Shown one piece after another: positions 9,094 through 18,317 of a stretch of DNA of 36,670 nt. The DNA is from an uncultured Stenotrophomonas sp. (GTDB taxonomy: Bacteria > Pseudomonadota > Gammaproteobacteria > Xanthomonadales > Xanthomonadaceae). Within the stretch, counting starts at the first letter, position 1. Each line of letters begins with the position of its first letter. A program made the translations under genes and the position numbers. The stretch covers positions 1-36,670 of the forward strand of contig NZ_CAMFIA010000030.1 of assembly GCF_945952405.1 (NCBI RefSeq), in the 5' to 3' direction. The notes under the pieces were generated by a model. The model ran no database searches and was not told the DNA's origin. It saw nothing but the letters and a program-made list of their open reading frames with translations.

Positions 9094-10881
9094 ATGCATA
9101 GCGGTGGTCTGGAACTGGCCCTGGTACTGCTGCTGGCGGCGGTCATCGCCGTGCCGGTATTCAAGAAGTTCGGCTTCGGCGCCGTGCTGGGCTACCTCGC
9201 GGCCGGCGTGGTGCTGGGCCCGGATGGGCTGGGCTTCGTACAGGACGCTGACCGCATCCTCGGCGCCGCCGAGATCGGCGTGGTGATGCTGCTGTTCGTG
9301 ATCGGTCTGGAGCTGTCACCGGCTCGGCTGAAGGTGATGCGGCGCTCGGTGTTCGGCGCCGGCGCGGCCCAGGTGGCGCTGTCCGGACTGGTCCTGGGCG
9401 GCCTGCTGCTGCTCGACCATTTCCAGTGGAAAAGCGCGCTGGTGGTGGGCGTGGCACTGGCGCTGTCGTCCACCGCGGTGGGCCTGCAGCTGTTGTCCGA
9501 GCACAAGGCGATCAACAGCGACCACGGCCGTCTGGGCTTTGCCATCCTGCTGTTCCAGGACCTGATCGCGATCCCGTTGCTGGCGGCGATCCCGCTGCTG
9601 GGCGGAGTGAAGAACGAGACCCTGCGCATCGAGGATGCGATGGTGGCGCTGGGTGCGCTGGCGGTGGTGATCCTGTGCGGGCGGCCGGTGCTGCGCAAGG
9701 TGTTCAGCATCATCGCGCGCACCCGCAGCCCTGAGGTGTTCACCGCCACCGCGCTGCTGGTGGTGCTGGGCACCGCCTGGTTCATGCAGGAAGCCGGCCT
9801 CAGCCCCAGCCTGGGGGCATTCCTGGCCGGCGTGCTGCTGTCCGATTCGGAATTCCGGCACGAGCTGGAAGCGCAGATCGAGCCGTTCAAGGGCCTGCTG
9901 CTGGGCCTGTTCTTCATCGCGGTGGGCATGGGCATCGACCTTGACCGCATCGCCGCCGAGCCGTGGCTGATCGCGGCCGGCGTGGCGATCCTGCTGGTGG
10001 TCAAGTTCGGCCTGCTGTACGCGATCGGACGCATCGCCAGGCTCAGTTCGCGGCAGTCGCTGCTGCTCGGCAGCGTGCTGTGGCTGGGTGGCGAGTTCGC
10101 CTTCGTGGTGTTCAACGAAGCGCAGCGCGCGCACCTGCTGGGCAATGCCAACCATGACCGGCTGGTGGCGATCGTCGGCCTGTCGATGGCGATCACTCCG
10201 CTGCTGATGATCGCGCTGCTCAAGCTGCTCGGCCAGGAAAAGGCCGCACCACGCCAGGCGGCCGAGGCCGACAAGGTGGCGCCGGACAACCGGCCGAAGG
10301 TGCTGATCGCCGGCATGGGCCGCTTCGGCCAGGTGATCGCACGCCTGCTGACCGCGCAGAAGGTGCCGTTCGTGGCGCTGGAGGCGAACCCGGACACGGT
10401 GGCTGACCTGCGCCGCTTCGGCAACCAGCTGTATTACGGCGACCCGACCCGGCCGGAGATGCTGCGCGCGGCCGGCGGTGAGCACATCGATGTGTTCGTG
10501 ATCACCGTGGATGATCCGGAAACCAACCTGCGCGCGGTGCGCATGGTGCGCCGGCTGTATCCGGACGCGACGGTGCTGGCCCGCGCGCGCAACCGCCAGC
10601 ATGCCTGGCGGCTGATGGACATGTCGGCCGAGCCGTTCCGTGAAGTGTTCGGCACCAGCCTGGAGATGAGCGGGCGCGTGCTGACCGCGCTGGGCGTGGC
10701 GCCGACGGTGGCCGAGCGCCATGTGCAGCGCTTCCGCGAGCACGACGAACAGCTGCTGCGCGACCAGTACCTGGTCTACGACGACGAGGCTGCGGTGATC
10801 CAGACCTCGCGCGATGCGCGCAACGACCTGATGCACCTGTTCGAGGCGGACGCGGAAAGCGACGGCGACAAGGAGCGGTGA
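9094..10881 (+). CDS. kefB: CPA2 family K+/H+ antiporter, KefB/KefC type
   Basis: A 595-aa monovalent cation:proton antiporter-2 protein, near the 601 aa of E. coli KefB. Residues 1-385 hold about twelve transmembrane segments (GYLAAGVVLGPDGLGF, GVVMLLFVIGLELSPARL, ILLFQDLIAIPLLA with the conserved QD pair, and LGAFLAGVLLSDSEFRHELE). From about residue 402 a cytoplasmic RCK/TrkA-N domain follows with the nucleotide-binding motif AGMGRFGQVIARLL, then YYGDPTRPEMLRAAG and ARARNRQHAWRL, very like KefC. Kef systems export K+ and acidify the cytosol during electrophile stress and are held closed by glutathione (family knowledge). I see no KefF/KefG-type ancillary oxidoreductase next to it. KefB versus KefC cannot be decided. 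Confidence 0.85.
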   Translation: MHSGGLELALVLLLAAVIAVPVFKKFGFGAVLGYLAAGVVLGPDGLGFVQDADRILGAAEIGVVMLLFVIGLELSPARLKVMRRSVFGAGAAQVALSGLVLGGLLLLDHFQWKSALVVGVALALSSTAVGLQLLSEHKAINSDHGRLGFAILLFQDLIAIPLLAAIPLLGGVKNETLRIEDAMVALGALAVVILCGRPVLRKVFSIIARTRSPEVFTATALLVVLGTAWFMQEAGLSPSLGAFLAGVLLSDSEFRHELEAQIEPFKGLLLGLFFIAVGMGIDLDRIAAEPWLIAAGVAILLVVKFGLLYAIGRIARLSSRQSLLLGSVLWLGGEFAFVVFNEAQRAHLLGNANHDRLVAIVGLSMAITPLLMIALLKLLGQEKAAPRQAAEADKVAPDNRPKVLIAGMGRFGQVIARLLTAQKVPFVALEANPDTVADLRRFGNQLYYGDPTRPEMLRAAGGEHIDVFVITVDDPETNLRAVRMVRRLYPDATVLARARNRQHAWRLMDMSAEPFREVFGTSLEMSGRVLTALGVAPTVAERHVQRFREHDEQLLRDQYLVYDDEAAVIQTSRDARNDLMHLFEADAESDGDKER

Positions 10882-10891
10882 GAGTGTGCCG

Positions 10892-11032
10892 GTGTGCCGA
10901 CCAACGGTCGGCACCCACCGCGGTAGTGCCGGCAATCACCCTCATGCCCGGTAGTGCCGGCAATCACCCACTGCGGTAGTGCCGGCAATCCCCCTCATGC
11001 CCGGTAGTGCCGGCCGCTGGCCGGCAATCACC
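10892..11032. repeat. Degenerate array of SMAG-type palindromes
   Basis: Five related units lie between convergent kefB and the ankyrin gene. The first, at 10894-10914, is a hairpin GTGCCGACC / GGTCGGCAC. Three shortened units start at 10922, 10950 and 10975 and read GGTAGTGCCGGCAATC, spaced 28 and 25 bp. A full-length unit at 11003-11032 reads GGTAGTGCCGGCCGCTGG followed by CCGGCAATCACC. Relative to the full unit, each short unit lacks exactly the eleven bases that make the hairpin, as if deleted between repeated CCGG sequences. Confidence 0.8.
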
Positions 11033-11062
11033 AAGATCGGAAAGGGATCTGCCCCCGGTCGG

Positions 11063-14000
11063 TCAGCCGTTGTCGCGCAGGAAGCGTGCCATCGACGAAA
11101 CACCCGGTACGCGCGGTTCGAATTCACCGGCGACATCGATGAAGCCGCGCATCACCGCGATCTCGCGCGGGCTGCGGTTGAGGCCGTCGCGCAATTCCGG
11201 GTCGGCGCCTGCACGCAGCAGGCGCTGCACCAGCAGCGGTAGGCCATGCAGGGCGGCCAGGTGCAGCGGGCCGAAGCCACGCGGATCACGCACGTCCAGG
11301 CTCACGTCCTCGTCCAGCAGGCGCTCGACTGCGGCCATCACCACCTGCTCGTCGCAGGCGGTACCCGGCTCGGCACGCGCGCCCAGCAGCAGCAACAGCG
11401 GCGTGACCGAGCCCGCGGCGGCCTGGTCCGGTTCGGCACCGGCCAGCAGCAGGGTGTCGAGCAGGGCCAGCAGGCGCGAGCGGTCACGCGCACTGAAACC
11501 GTACAGCGCGGCACAGTGCAGCGGGCCCAGCTGCTGCGCGTCGCCGGCATGCACGTCGGCGCCGGCGGTGAGCAGGCGCGCGACGATGTCGGGCAGGCCC
11601 AGCGCCGAGGCCAGCATCAGCACGGTCACGCCGCCGGGCAGCCGATGCTCCAGCTTGGCACCGGCATCCAGCAGGGCCGAGACGATATCCACCTGGCGCA
11701 TGCTCACCGCCGCCGACAGCGGCGTCGCGCCACTGGCTGCGGCGTGCTGCGGATCGGCACCGCGCGCCAGCAGCAGGTCGGTCACCGCCAAGTGGCCACC
11801 ACCCGCCGCGCGCAGCAGCGCCGTGCAGCCCTGTGCGTCGACCGCATCAACAGCAAAGCCCAGATCGATCAGGCGGCGCACCGCGTCCACATCTCCGGCC
11901 ATCGCTGCGGCCGGCAGATCCGCTTCGCGCAGGGTCCGCCGCGGCAGCGGCCATACCCGCCAGTCCAGCCAGTCGGCCAGGTCGCGGCGACCGATTGACA
12001 ACGCCACGCCCAGCGGGGTCTGGCCGTCGGCGGCGCGCGCCTCCGGCGATGCACCGTGCTGCACCAGCAGCTTCAGCGCCCCTTCGCGGGCCAGCGCAGT
12101 GGCCAGATGCAGTGCGGTCATGCCATGGCTGTCGCGCGCCTCGCGATCGACACCGGCCTTGAGCAGGGCCTGCTGCAGGCGCAGCCAGCCCAGCCGCACC
12201 GCCAGTGACAGCGGCGGATCACCGGCCGGCGAGGCCGCGAACGGGTCGGCCCCCCGCTCCAGCAGTTCCAGCGCCAGCTGTTCCAGGCCACGCGCGGCCT
12301 GGTCGTGCTGTGCGCAGGCCGCGAGGAAGCGCGCCAGGCCACCGCGTCCGGCCGGCGACAGACCACGCTGCAGCATCACCTGCAGTGCAGGCACCGCATC
12401 GATGCCGCGCGACAGCAGGGCGAACATCGGCGTGTCGGAGCAGGCGTCGCGCACATACGGGTCAGCGCCGTGGGCCAGCAGCCAATCGACCGCATGCGGC
12501 TCCAGCGCCAGTTCCGGATCGAGCAGCAGCCCGCCCAGTTCTTCCGGCTGGCACAGCTTGGCCAGCGCGGCCATGCCGTCGGTATTGCCGAAGCCCAGCG
12601 CCTCGCGCAGCAGGGTCAACGGCGGCCGGTCCGGCAGCAGGCCACTGGCAGTGGCGGCTTCGCCACGCTCGGCCAGGCCGTCGCTGACTGCGGCCGGCAA
12701 CGGATAGGCGGGGTCCAGCAGCGCCACGATCGCCCAGCGGCCGGCTTCGGCGGCGTAGTCCACCGCGCGGCGGCCGACCGGATCGGCGGCATCGGCAGCG
12801 ATGCCCAGGTCGACCAGGCGCTTGATCAGCAACGGCGAAACATCCTCGGCCATCACCGCCAGCTGCACGGCGTTGCGGCCCTCGCCATCCACCGCGACCA
12901 GGTCGGGCTTGTGCGGCAGCAGGTGTTCGACCACGGCGGCACGGCCGGCGCGGGCAGCTTCCAGCCACGGCGTGCGGCCCAGCGCATCGCGCGCTTCCAG
13001 GTTGGCCCCGGCCGCCAGCAGCACGCCGATGATTTCCACGTGACCGGCCAATGCGGCTTCGTGCAGCGCGCTGCGGCGCTGGCGGTCACGGGCATCGGCG
13101 CGCGCCTTGTGCTTCAGCAGCAGCTGCACGCCGGCCGGATCGTCATCTTCGGTGGCGGCGGCGGCCAGCAGCACCGGCGTGCCATCGGCCGGTTCGCTGC
13201 GCGCACCGCGTTCGAGCAGGAAACGCGCCAGGCGCCAGTTGCCCACCTGGCAGGCCACCGCCAGCGGCGACCAGCCATCCCGGTTCAGCGCGTCCACTTC
13301 AGCGGCGGCATCGCGCAGCAGCGCGGCCACGCCCGGGTCGGAACTGCGTGCGGCATGGTGCAGCGGCGTGTTGCCATCACTGTCGGTGGCGCGCGAATCG
13401 GCGCCGTTGGCGAGCAGGGTCATCACCGCTTCCGGGCGGCCATGCCAGCTGTCACGGGTGGCGGCCAGCAGCGGCGTCATGCCCCGGTGCGGCGCGTTCA
13501 CATCGACGCCGCGGGCAATCAGCTCGCGCAGCAGGCGCAGGTCCGGCAGCACCGCGGCCAGCACCGCCAGGCTGCGCTGGTCGCGCCAGTTCGGGTCCGG
13601 CAACGCATAGGGATCGGCGCCAGCCTGCAGCAGCTGCAGGCCGCGATCGATGCGGCCATGACGGGCGGCTTCATACAGGGCCGGGGTCAGTTCCTGCGGC
13701 GCCATCGCCTCCAGCGGCGCGGTTTCGGCCGCCGCCGCGAACATCGGTTCGGGCTCGTTGCCGGCCGTTGCCAGCGGACGGCTGCCCGCCGACACCAGCG
13801 GCGCCGACGCAACCCGCTGCAACAGCAGGTGCAGCAGCGGCGACAGCAGCACCACCGCCAGCGCGGCAGGCCAGCGTGCGGCCTCCGGCAGCAGCTGCGG
13901 CCAGGCTGGCAGCACCACCAGTGCAGCCAGCGCGATCACCAGCGCGGCCACGCCAAGGCCGCGCCAGGCGGTCAGGTCGCGCCCGGCCAGCGCATGCCAA

Positions 14001-14401
14001 TGCTGGGCCAGGCGGCCATCAAGACGCTCGACGTCGTTCCACAGCGGCCAGGTACGCCAGGCCGCCAACAGGCCGGCACTGACCAGCACGCTCAGGCCCA
14101 GCACCGCGGCCAGGCTGCCACTGTCACGCAGCGCCGCCAGCGGCCAGGCCAGCAGCAACGCCAGCAGCAGCGGCGCGGCCGCCCATAGCGCGAGCAGCGC
14201 AGGCAGGTCCTGGCGCGCGACCACCTTCAACGGCAGCAGCGCACGGCTGCGACGCCACCACGACACCCCCAGCGCGAACGCAGGCTGTGCCAATGCGGCA
14301 AGGATGGCACCCGCAACGCCGCCCACGGCGGCACCCAGCGCCAGCAAGGCGCCCACGGCAAAGGCGATCGACAGCGCGCGCGGACGGGAGGCGTCAGTCA
14401 T
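11063..14401 (-). CDS. Large membrane-anchored ankyrin-repeat protein
   Basis: A 1112-aa protein. Residues 1-205 contain about six hydrophobic helices (for example [52 protein letters not shown]), so the N-terminus is in the inner membrane. From about 240 to 1090 it is built of some twenty ankyrin repeats, with recognisable units such as [57 protein letters not shown] and [19 protein letters not shown]; the middle units (about 540-700) are degenerate. No enzyme domain is visible. The ATG at 14399-14401 overlaps the end of ycgL by eight bases, so the two are translationally linked. Ankyrin arrays bind proteins; the partner is unknown, and the orientation of the array cannot be read from sequence. 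Confidence 0.85.
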   Translation of the reverse strand: MTDASRPRALSIAFAVGALLALGAAVGGVAGAILAALAQPAFALGVSWWRRSRALLPLKVVARQDLPALLALWAAAPLLLALLLAWPLAALRDSGSLAAVLGLSVLVSAGLLAAWRTWPLWNDVERLDGRLAQHWHALAGRDLTAWRGLGVAALVIALAALVVLPAWPQLLPEAARWPAALAVVLLSPLLHLLLQRVASAPLVSAGSRPLATAGNEPEPMFAAAAETAPLEAMAPQELTPALYEAARHGRIDRGLQLLQAGADPYALPDPNWRDQRSLAVLAAVLPDLRLLRELIARGVDVNAPHRGMTPLLAATRDSWHGRPEAVMTLLANGADSRATDSDGNTPLHHAARSSDPGVAALLRDAAAEVDALNRDGWSPLAVACQVGNWRLARFLLERGARSEPADGTPVLLAAAATEDDDPAGVQLLLKHKARADARDRQRRSALHEAALAGHVEIIGVLLAAGANLEARDALGRTPWLEAARAGRAAVVEHLLPHKPDLVAVDGEGRNAVQLAVMAEDVSPLLIKRLVDLGIAADAADPVGRRAVDYAAEAGRWAIVALLDPAYPLPAAVSDGLAERGEAATASGLLPDRPPLTLLREALGFGNTDGMAALAKLCQPEELGGLLLDPELALEPHAVDWLLAHGADPYVRDACSDTPMFALLSRGIDAVPALQVMLQRGLSPAGRGGLARFLAACAQHDQAARGLEQLALELLERGADPFAASPAGDPPLSLAVRLGWLRLQQALLKAGVDREARDSHGMTALHLATALAREGALKLLVQHGASPEARAADGQTPLGVALSIGRRDLADWLDWRVWPLPRRTLREADLPAAAMAGDVDAVRRLIDLGFAVDAVDAQGCTALLRAAGGGHLAVTDLLLARGADPQHAAASGATPLSAAVSMRQVDIVSALLDAGAKLEHRLPGGVTVLMLASALGLPDIVARLLTAGADVHAGDAQQLGPLHCAALYGFSARDRSRLLALLDTLLLAGAEPDQAAAGSVTPLLLLLGARAEPGTACDEQVVMAAVERLLDEDVSLDVRDPRGFGPLHLAALHGLPLLVQRLLRAGADPELRDGLNRSPREIAVMRGFIDVAGEFEPRVPGVSSMARFLRDNG

Positions 14402-14654
14402 AGTGCCGCGGCATCAGGCTGGTCACCGACGGTGGCACCTGCAGGTAGAACCCGCGTTCGCTCATTTCGCTGCGGACCTTGTCCGGGTCGGCCTGGGCCA
14501 GGCGGCGCTGGGCATCCAGGGCCACTTCCAGGACGAAGGTGAGCGTCCCCAGCGAGGCGAGCAGCGGCGCGGGCAGCGCGCTGAAATCTTCGCGTCGGGG
14601 AACGTAGACGTAGGTGTCCGGCTTGAGTTGGCTTTTATAGACGTAGGCGTGCAT
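14394..14654 (-). CDS. ycgL: YcgL domain protein
   Basis: An 86-aa protein matching the YcgL family (about 90-110 aa). The typical features are the start [20 protein letters not shown], the central [12 protein letters not shown], and the end [13 protein letters not shown]. Members are small alpha/beta proteins of unknown biochemical function. The ATG at 14652-14654 is the family start. Its stop codon lies inside the first codons of the ankyrin gene (overlap 14394-14401), and it follows cydB with a 149-bp gap that contains a hairpin. Confidence 0.9.
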   Translation of the reverse strand: MHAYVYKSQLKPDTYVYVPRREDFSALPAPLLASLGTLTFVLEVALDAQRRLAQADPDKVRSEMSERGFYLQVPPSVTSLMPRHYD

Positions 14655-14706
14655 GTCCGCGGGACAATAACCCGGGAAGAGCCATGATTGTGTCGGAAAG
14701 CCGACA

Positions 14707-14759
14707 CCGGGGAAAGCCGTGCGCCGACAATGCCAGCGTGATCGGCGGCGTTTCCCCGG
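14707..14759. terminator. Hairpin between cydB and ycgL
   Basis: CCGGGGAAA at 14707-14715 pairs with TTTCCCCGG at 14751-14759, and inside it GCCGA at 14723-14727 pairs with TCGGC at 14742-14746. There is no following T-run on either strand, so it may attenuate or stabilise the cydAB transcript rather than end it. The 149-bp gap holds no recognisable cydX. Confidence 0.4.
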
Positions 14760-14803
14760 CGGGGTTCAGCAATGTGGCGGTGGCGTTCAGCCTGAGGCGG
14801 CGC

Positions 14804-15817
14804 TCAGTGATACCCGCTGCCGGCATGCACCTTGCCGCGGAACACCCGGTACGACCACGCCGTGTAGCCCAGGATGACCGGCAGCAGCACGACCAGGCCG
14901 ACCAGGGTGAAGCCAAGCGAAGATGCCGGCGCGGCGGCCTGCCACAGCGTCATCGAGGGCGGCAGCAGGTACGGCCACATGCCCAGCACCAGGCCGAGGA
15001 AGCCCAGCACGAACAACGCCAGGCTGAGCAGGAACGGCGGCAGGTCGCGGCGCGGATGGGTGGCACTGCGCCAGAGGGCGGCGGCCACCGCCAGGGTCAG
15101 CAGTGGCACCGGCGACAGCCACCAGAAGTTGCCGTCGCTGAACCAGCGGTCCATCAAGCGCGAATCGAGGAACGGCAGCCAGCTGCTGACCAGGCCCATC
15201 GCCGCGATCACCGCCACCACCAGCGGCCGGGTCAACTGGCGCGCCAGTGCCTGCACGCGGCCTTCGGTCTTCAGGATCAGCCAGGTGCTGCCCAGCAGCG
15301 CATAGCCGGCCACCAGCGCGGCACCGGTCAGCATCGCGAACGGGCTGAACCAGGCGAACGGCCCCCCGTGGTAGGCGCCGTCCTGCAGCGGCAGGCCCTG
15401 CACCAGCGTGCCCAGGATCACGCCCTGCGCGAAGGTGGCCAGCAGCGAGCCCAGCGCGAACGCCACGCTCCACAGGCGGCGCGAGCGATGTGCCTTGAAG
15501 CGGAACTCGAAGGCCACGCCGCGGAACACCAGCGCCACCACCAGCAGCAGCACCGGCAGGTACAGCGCCGACAGCAGCACTGCGTAAGCCTTGGGGAATG
15601 CCGCCAACAGGCCGGCGCCACCGAGCACCAGCCAGGTTTCGTTGCCGTCCCAGATCGGTGCGGCGGTGTTCATCATCAGGTCCAGCTGGTCTTCGTCCTC
15701 GGCAAACGGCGCAAGGATGCCGATGCCCAGCACGAAACCATCCAGCACCACGTACATCAGCACGCCGAAGCCGATCACCGCGAACCATGCCACCGGCAGC
15801 CAGGTCATCAGGTCCAT
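14804..15817 (-). CDS. cydB: Cytochrome bd-type quinol oxidase subunit II
   Basis: A 337-aa CydB/CioB protein with about eight to nine transmembrane helices, starting MDLMTWLPVAWFAVIGFGV. Conserved features are YVVLDGFVLGIGIL in helix 1, the loop FAEDEDQLDLMMNTAAPIWDGNETWLV split around DGNETW, and the late WPYLLPPSMTLWQAAAP. CydB carries no haem in most bd oxidases but is needed for assembly (family knowledge). The start at 15817 follows the cydA stop by one base, with GAGGAGC in the end of cydA as ribosome-binding site; an open frame 29 codons further upstream would overlap cydA and lacks family character. Confidence 0.94.
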   Translation of the reverse strand: MDLMTWLPVAWFAVIGFGVLMYVVLDGFVLGIGILAPFAEDEDQLDLMMNTAAPIWDGNETWLVLGGAGLLAAFPKAYAVLLSALYLPVLLLVVALVFRGVAFEFRFKAHRSRRLWSVAFALGSLLATFAQGVILGTLVQGLPLQDGAYHGGPFAWFSPFAMLTGAALVAGYALLGSTWLILKTEGRVQALARQLTRPLVVAVIAAMGLVSSWLPFLDSRLMDRWFSDGNFWWLSPVPLLTLAVAAALWRSATHPRRDLPPFLLSLALFVLGFLGLVLGMWPYLLPPSMTLWQAAAPASSLGFTLVGLVVLLPVILGYTAWSYRVFRGKVHAGSGYH

Positions 15818-15818
15818 G

Positions 15819-17216
15819 TCAGCGCTCCTCCAGCGGTTCGTCGGCGGCCGACAGCGGGCGCGCCGGGGTGTGGCTGCCATGATCCAGCGACGGCCCTTCG
15901 GCATACGGCTGCGGTCCGTGGCGCAGGATCTTCACCAGGTACCAGATGCCCCAGCCGAATACGAACGCGTAGCCCACCACGTAGACGCCCAGCGACAACG
16001 CGGTCATCCACGCACTCTGCGGGCCGACGGCATCCGCAGTGCGCAGCACCCCGTACACCACCCACGGCTGGCGCCCCATCTCGGTGACGAACCAGCCCGA
16101 CAGCAGCGCGATGAAGCCGCTCGGCAGCATCCAGTTCCAGCCCCGCAGCAGCCACGGCGAATCCAGCAGCTTGCGCCGCCACAGCTGGAAGGCCGAAACC
16201 CAGGCCAGCAGCAGCATCAGCGTGCCCAGCCCGACCATGATGCGGAAGGCGAAGAACACCGGCGTCACCGGCGGCCGTTCGCTGGCCGGTACCGAGGTGA
16301 GCGGATCGAAGCGGCCGTCCAGCGAGTGGGTGAGGATCACGCTGCCGAGCTTCGGGATGGCCACTTCGAAGTCGTTGCGCTCTTCCTTCTCGTTCGGCAG
16401 CGCGAACACCACCAGCGGCACGCCTTCGCCTTCCTGGGTTTCATGCCAGTGCGCTTCCATCGCTGCGATCTTCATCGGCTGATGCTTGAGCGTGTTCAGG
16501 CCATGCATGTCGCCGACGAAGATCTGCACCGGTACGGTCAGCGCCGCGAACGCCACCGCCGCGACCAGCATGCGCCGGCCCGCCTCGACGTGGGTGCCCT
16601 TGCGCAGGTACCACGCGCCGACGCCACCGATCACGAAACAGGTGGTGATGAACGAGCCCAGCGCCATGTGCGCCAGGCGGTACGGGAACGAGGGGTTGAA
16701 CACCACCTGCCACCAGTCCACCGGGTGCACGATGCCATTGACCATCTCGTAGCCGGCCGGCGTGTGCAGCCAGCTGTTGGACGACAGGATCCAGAACGTG
16801 GAAAACAACGTGCCCAGCGCCACCATGCAGGTGGACAGGAAATGCAGGCGCGGCGAAACCCGGCCCCAACCGAACATCATCACGCCGAGGAAGCTCGCCT
16901 CGAGGAAGAACGCGGTCAGCACCTCGTAGGTCAGCAGCGGGCCGATCACCGTGCCGGCCACCTCGCTCAGCCGTGGCCAGTTGGTGCCGAACTGGAAGGC
17001 CATGACGATGCCACTGACCACGCCCATGCCGAACGACACGGCGAAGATCTTCTGCCAGAAGAAATACAGCTCGCGCCACACCGGCAGCCGGGTGCGCAGC
17101 CAACGCCATTCGATGAAGGCCAGCCAGCTGGCCGTACCGATGGTGAAGGCCGGGAACAGCACGTGGAAACTGATGACGAATCCGAACTGGATCCGGGACA
17201 ACAACAACGCGTCCAA
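15819..17216 (-). CDS. cydA: Cytochrome bd-type quinol oxidase subunit I, short Q-loop (CIO) type
   Basis: A 465-aa CydA/CioA. Key residues by comparison with E. coli CydA: His18 (haem b595 site, ISFHVLFP), Glu98 and Glu106 (LLTYEVLTAFFLEASFL), His183 (b558 ligand, RLAHMALGSF), Lys249 and Glu254 in the quinol loop (HQPMKIAAMEAHW), Arg325 and Met327 (FRIMV; Met is the second b558 ligand), and GRQPW at 381-385. It lacks the extra Q-loop segment of the 522-aa E. coli protein, so it belongs with short-loop, cyanide-insensitive-type enzymes. It oxidises ubiquinol and reduces O2 to water in the inner membrane. The start codon is TTG (17214-17216), supported by a perfect AGGAGG at 17223-17228, six bases upstream. 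Operon with cydB. Confidence 0.93.
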   Translation of the reverse strand: MDALLLSRIQFGFVISFHVLFPAFTIGTASWLAFIEWRWLRTRLPVWRELYFFWQKIFAVSFGMGVVSGIVMAFQFGTNWPRLSEVAGTVIGPLLTYEVLTAFFLEASFLGVMMFGWGRVSPRLHFLSTCMVALGTLFSTFWILSSNSWLHTPAGYEMVNGIVHPVDWWQVVFNPSFPYRLAHMALGSFITTCFVIGGVGAWYLRKGTHVEAGRRMLVAAVAFAALTVPVQIFVGDMHGLNTLKHQPMKIAAMEAHWHETQEGEGVPLVVFALPNEKEERNDFEVAIPKLGSVILTHSLDGRFDPLTSVPASERPPVTPVFFAFRIMVGLGTLMLLLAWVSAFQLWRRKLLDSPWLLRGWNWMLPSGFIALLSGWFVTEMGRQPWVVYGVLRTADAVGPQSAWMTALSLGVYVVGYAFVFGWGIWYLVKILRHGPQPYAEGPSLDHGSHTPARPLSAADEPLEER

Positions 17217-17222
17217 GGGACG

Positions 17223-17256
17223 CCTCCTGCCTGCGACCGGTGGGATACCGGACCAC
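17223..17256 (-). promoter_or_regulatory. cydA ribosome-binding site and possible upstream operator
   Basis: AGGAGG (minus strand, 17223-17228) lies six bases before the TTG start and decides it. Just upstream, 17240-17256 reads GTGGTCCGGTATCCCAC on the minus strand: GTGG/CCAC arms around a CCGGTAT core. Such a small dyad so near the start could be a repressor site. Its regulator cannot be named. No Anr/FNR box (TTGAT-N4-ATCAA) was found between 17217 and 17400. Confidence 0.35.
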
Positions 17257-17399
17257 TTTAGGAGGATTTCGTTATGCCGGGATGCGACCGGGTGACGCGC
17301 TGCTTCACTTTGTCGCAGGAGGGCATCGCCCCCGCACTACCGGACAACCGGCCTGGCCGCTGCCAACCCCGGTTGGCACACGCCCAGGCCGGCCTCTCC

Positions 17400-17630
17400 T
17401 CAGTTCCAGAAGTACCAGGCCGCTGCAGCCAGCAGCGCGCCAAACAGCAGCACCTGCACCACCACGTAGACCACGCCACTGTCGCGCGACTCCGCGGAAA
17501 TCCGCTGCTGCAGCGCTTCGCTCACGTCCGGCGCCTGCTCCTGCCGTGCCTGCTCCTGCCGTGCCTGTTCACGCAGCGCCTGTGCCAGCGCGCGCTCGTC
17601 CGCATCGCGAGGGTCGGTCGGTGGGTTCAC
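17400..17630 (-). CDS. Small tail-anchored membrane protein, sigma-factor operon
   Basis: A 76-aa protein. Residues 1-50 are charged and probably helical (ADERALAQALREQARQEQ), and residues 53-75 are one transmembrane segment (GVVYVVVQVLLFGALLAAAA) near the C-terminus. Its ATG overlaps the sigma-factor stop codon (17627-17630), so the two are coupled. The position suggests a membrane partner or anti-sigma-like role, but no zinc-binding HxxxCxxC or other anti-sigma motif is present, so this is inference only. A 15-bp in-frame duplication (17533-17562) encodes the repeated ARQEQ. Confidence 0.7.
   Translation of the reverse strand: MNPPTDPRDADERALAQALREQARQEQARQEQAPDVSEALQQRISAESRDSGVVYVVVQVLLFGALLAAAAWYFWN
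17533..17562. repeat. 15-bp in-frame tandem repeat
   Basis: GCCTGCTCCTGCCGT occurs twice back to back (17533-17547, 17548-17562), followed by a diverged third start. It encodes the repeated ARQEQ in the hydrophilic half of the small membrane protein and could vary in copy number without breaking the frame. Confidence 0.8.
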
Positions 17631-18280
17631 AGCAGTTCTCCGGCGGTGGTGCGCCGTGTCAGTTCCTGCTTGAGGAGCTGGCGCGCGCGGAACAGGTGGC
17701 TCTTGATGGTACCCCGGGCCAGCCCGGTCACCTGTTCGATCTCGGCCAGGTCGAAATCCTCCAGGTAATGCAGGCCCACGATCAGCCGTTGCGGCGCGGT
17801 CAACCGTTCCAGTGCCGCGCCCAGCGTGCGGCCCGCCTGCAGCGCCTCGCTCAGTTCGGCCGGGCCGGGCCCCTCGTCACCGATGCCCAGTTCCTCCGGC
17901 ACCTCCACCGCCACCATCCATTGTGCCTCCAGCCGGCGCCGCCGCAGGTACTGCAGCGCGGTGGTGTAGGCCACCCGCGAAACCCAGGTGCGCAGCGAGC
18001 ATTCGAAGCGGAACCGGTGCAGCTGGCGGAATACGGCCAGGAAGGTCTCCTGCAGCAGATCGGCGACCTGGTCGCGGTCGCCGACCATGCGCCCGATCAC
18101 ATGCGCGCAGGTGCGCTGATGGGCCTGCACCAGCTGCGCGAACGCCGCGTGCGAACCATCGATGATCGCGCGGACCAGGGCGCGGTCGTCATCGCCCGCC
18201 GTGGCGGGCTCGGCGCCCCCGACCGCGACGTCGCGGCGACGTCCGCGCAATGCCGACAATGCTTCGCCGAGCAGGCTCAT
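17627..18280 (-). CDS. ECF-like sigma-70 family RNA polymerase sigma factor
   Basis: A 217-aa sigma factor. Region 2 spans about residues 35-105 (LVQAHQRTCAHVIGRMVGD, DQVADLLQETFLAVFRQL, FECSLRTWVSRVAYTTALQYLRRRR). Region 4 spans about 150-210 (ALERLTAPQRLIVGLHYLED, DLAEIEQVTGLARGTIKSHLFRARQLL). Regions 1.1 and 3 are absent, as in extracytoplasmic-function sigma factors. The start MSLLGEALSALRG at 18280 is preferred over an open frame 33 codons upstream that would run into the previous gene. It sits between two small membrane-protein genes in one apparent operon, the usual layout for a sigma factor controlled from the membrane. The target promoters and signal are unknown. Confidence 0.88.
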   Translation of the reverse strand: MSLLGEALSALRGRRRDVAVGGAEPATAGDDDRALVRAIIDGSHAAFAQLVQAHQRTCAHVIGRMVGDRDQVADLLQETFLAVFRQLHRFRFECSLRTWVSRVAYTTALQYLRRRRLEAQWMVAVEVPEELGIGDEGPGPAELSEALQAGRTLGAALERLTAPQRLIVGLHYLEDFDLAEIEQVTGLARGTIKSHLFRARQLLKQELTRRTTAGELL

Positions 18281-18317
18281 CGACGTGGCGCCCCGTGTGC
18301 CCGTGGCATGTGCCGGC

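Noticed and set aside
10892..11032. CRISPR array suggested by the regular 25-28 bp spacing
   Set aside because: The units are GTAG palindromes with short variable linkers rather than repeats with unique spacers, and there are no cas genes.
14655..14803. A cydX-like small gene after cydB
   Set aside because: No short hydrophobic open frame with a cydX-type start (MWY) is present in the gap; it holds a hairpin instead.
17217..17399. Anr/FNR box in front of cydA
   Set aside because: No TTGAT-N4-ATCAA-like sequence was found, although one is clear at the usp gene.
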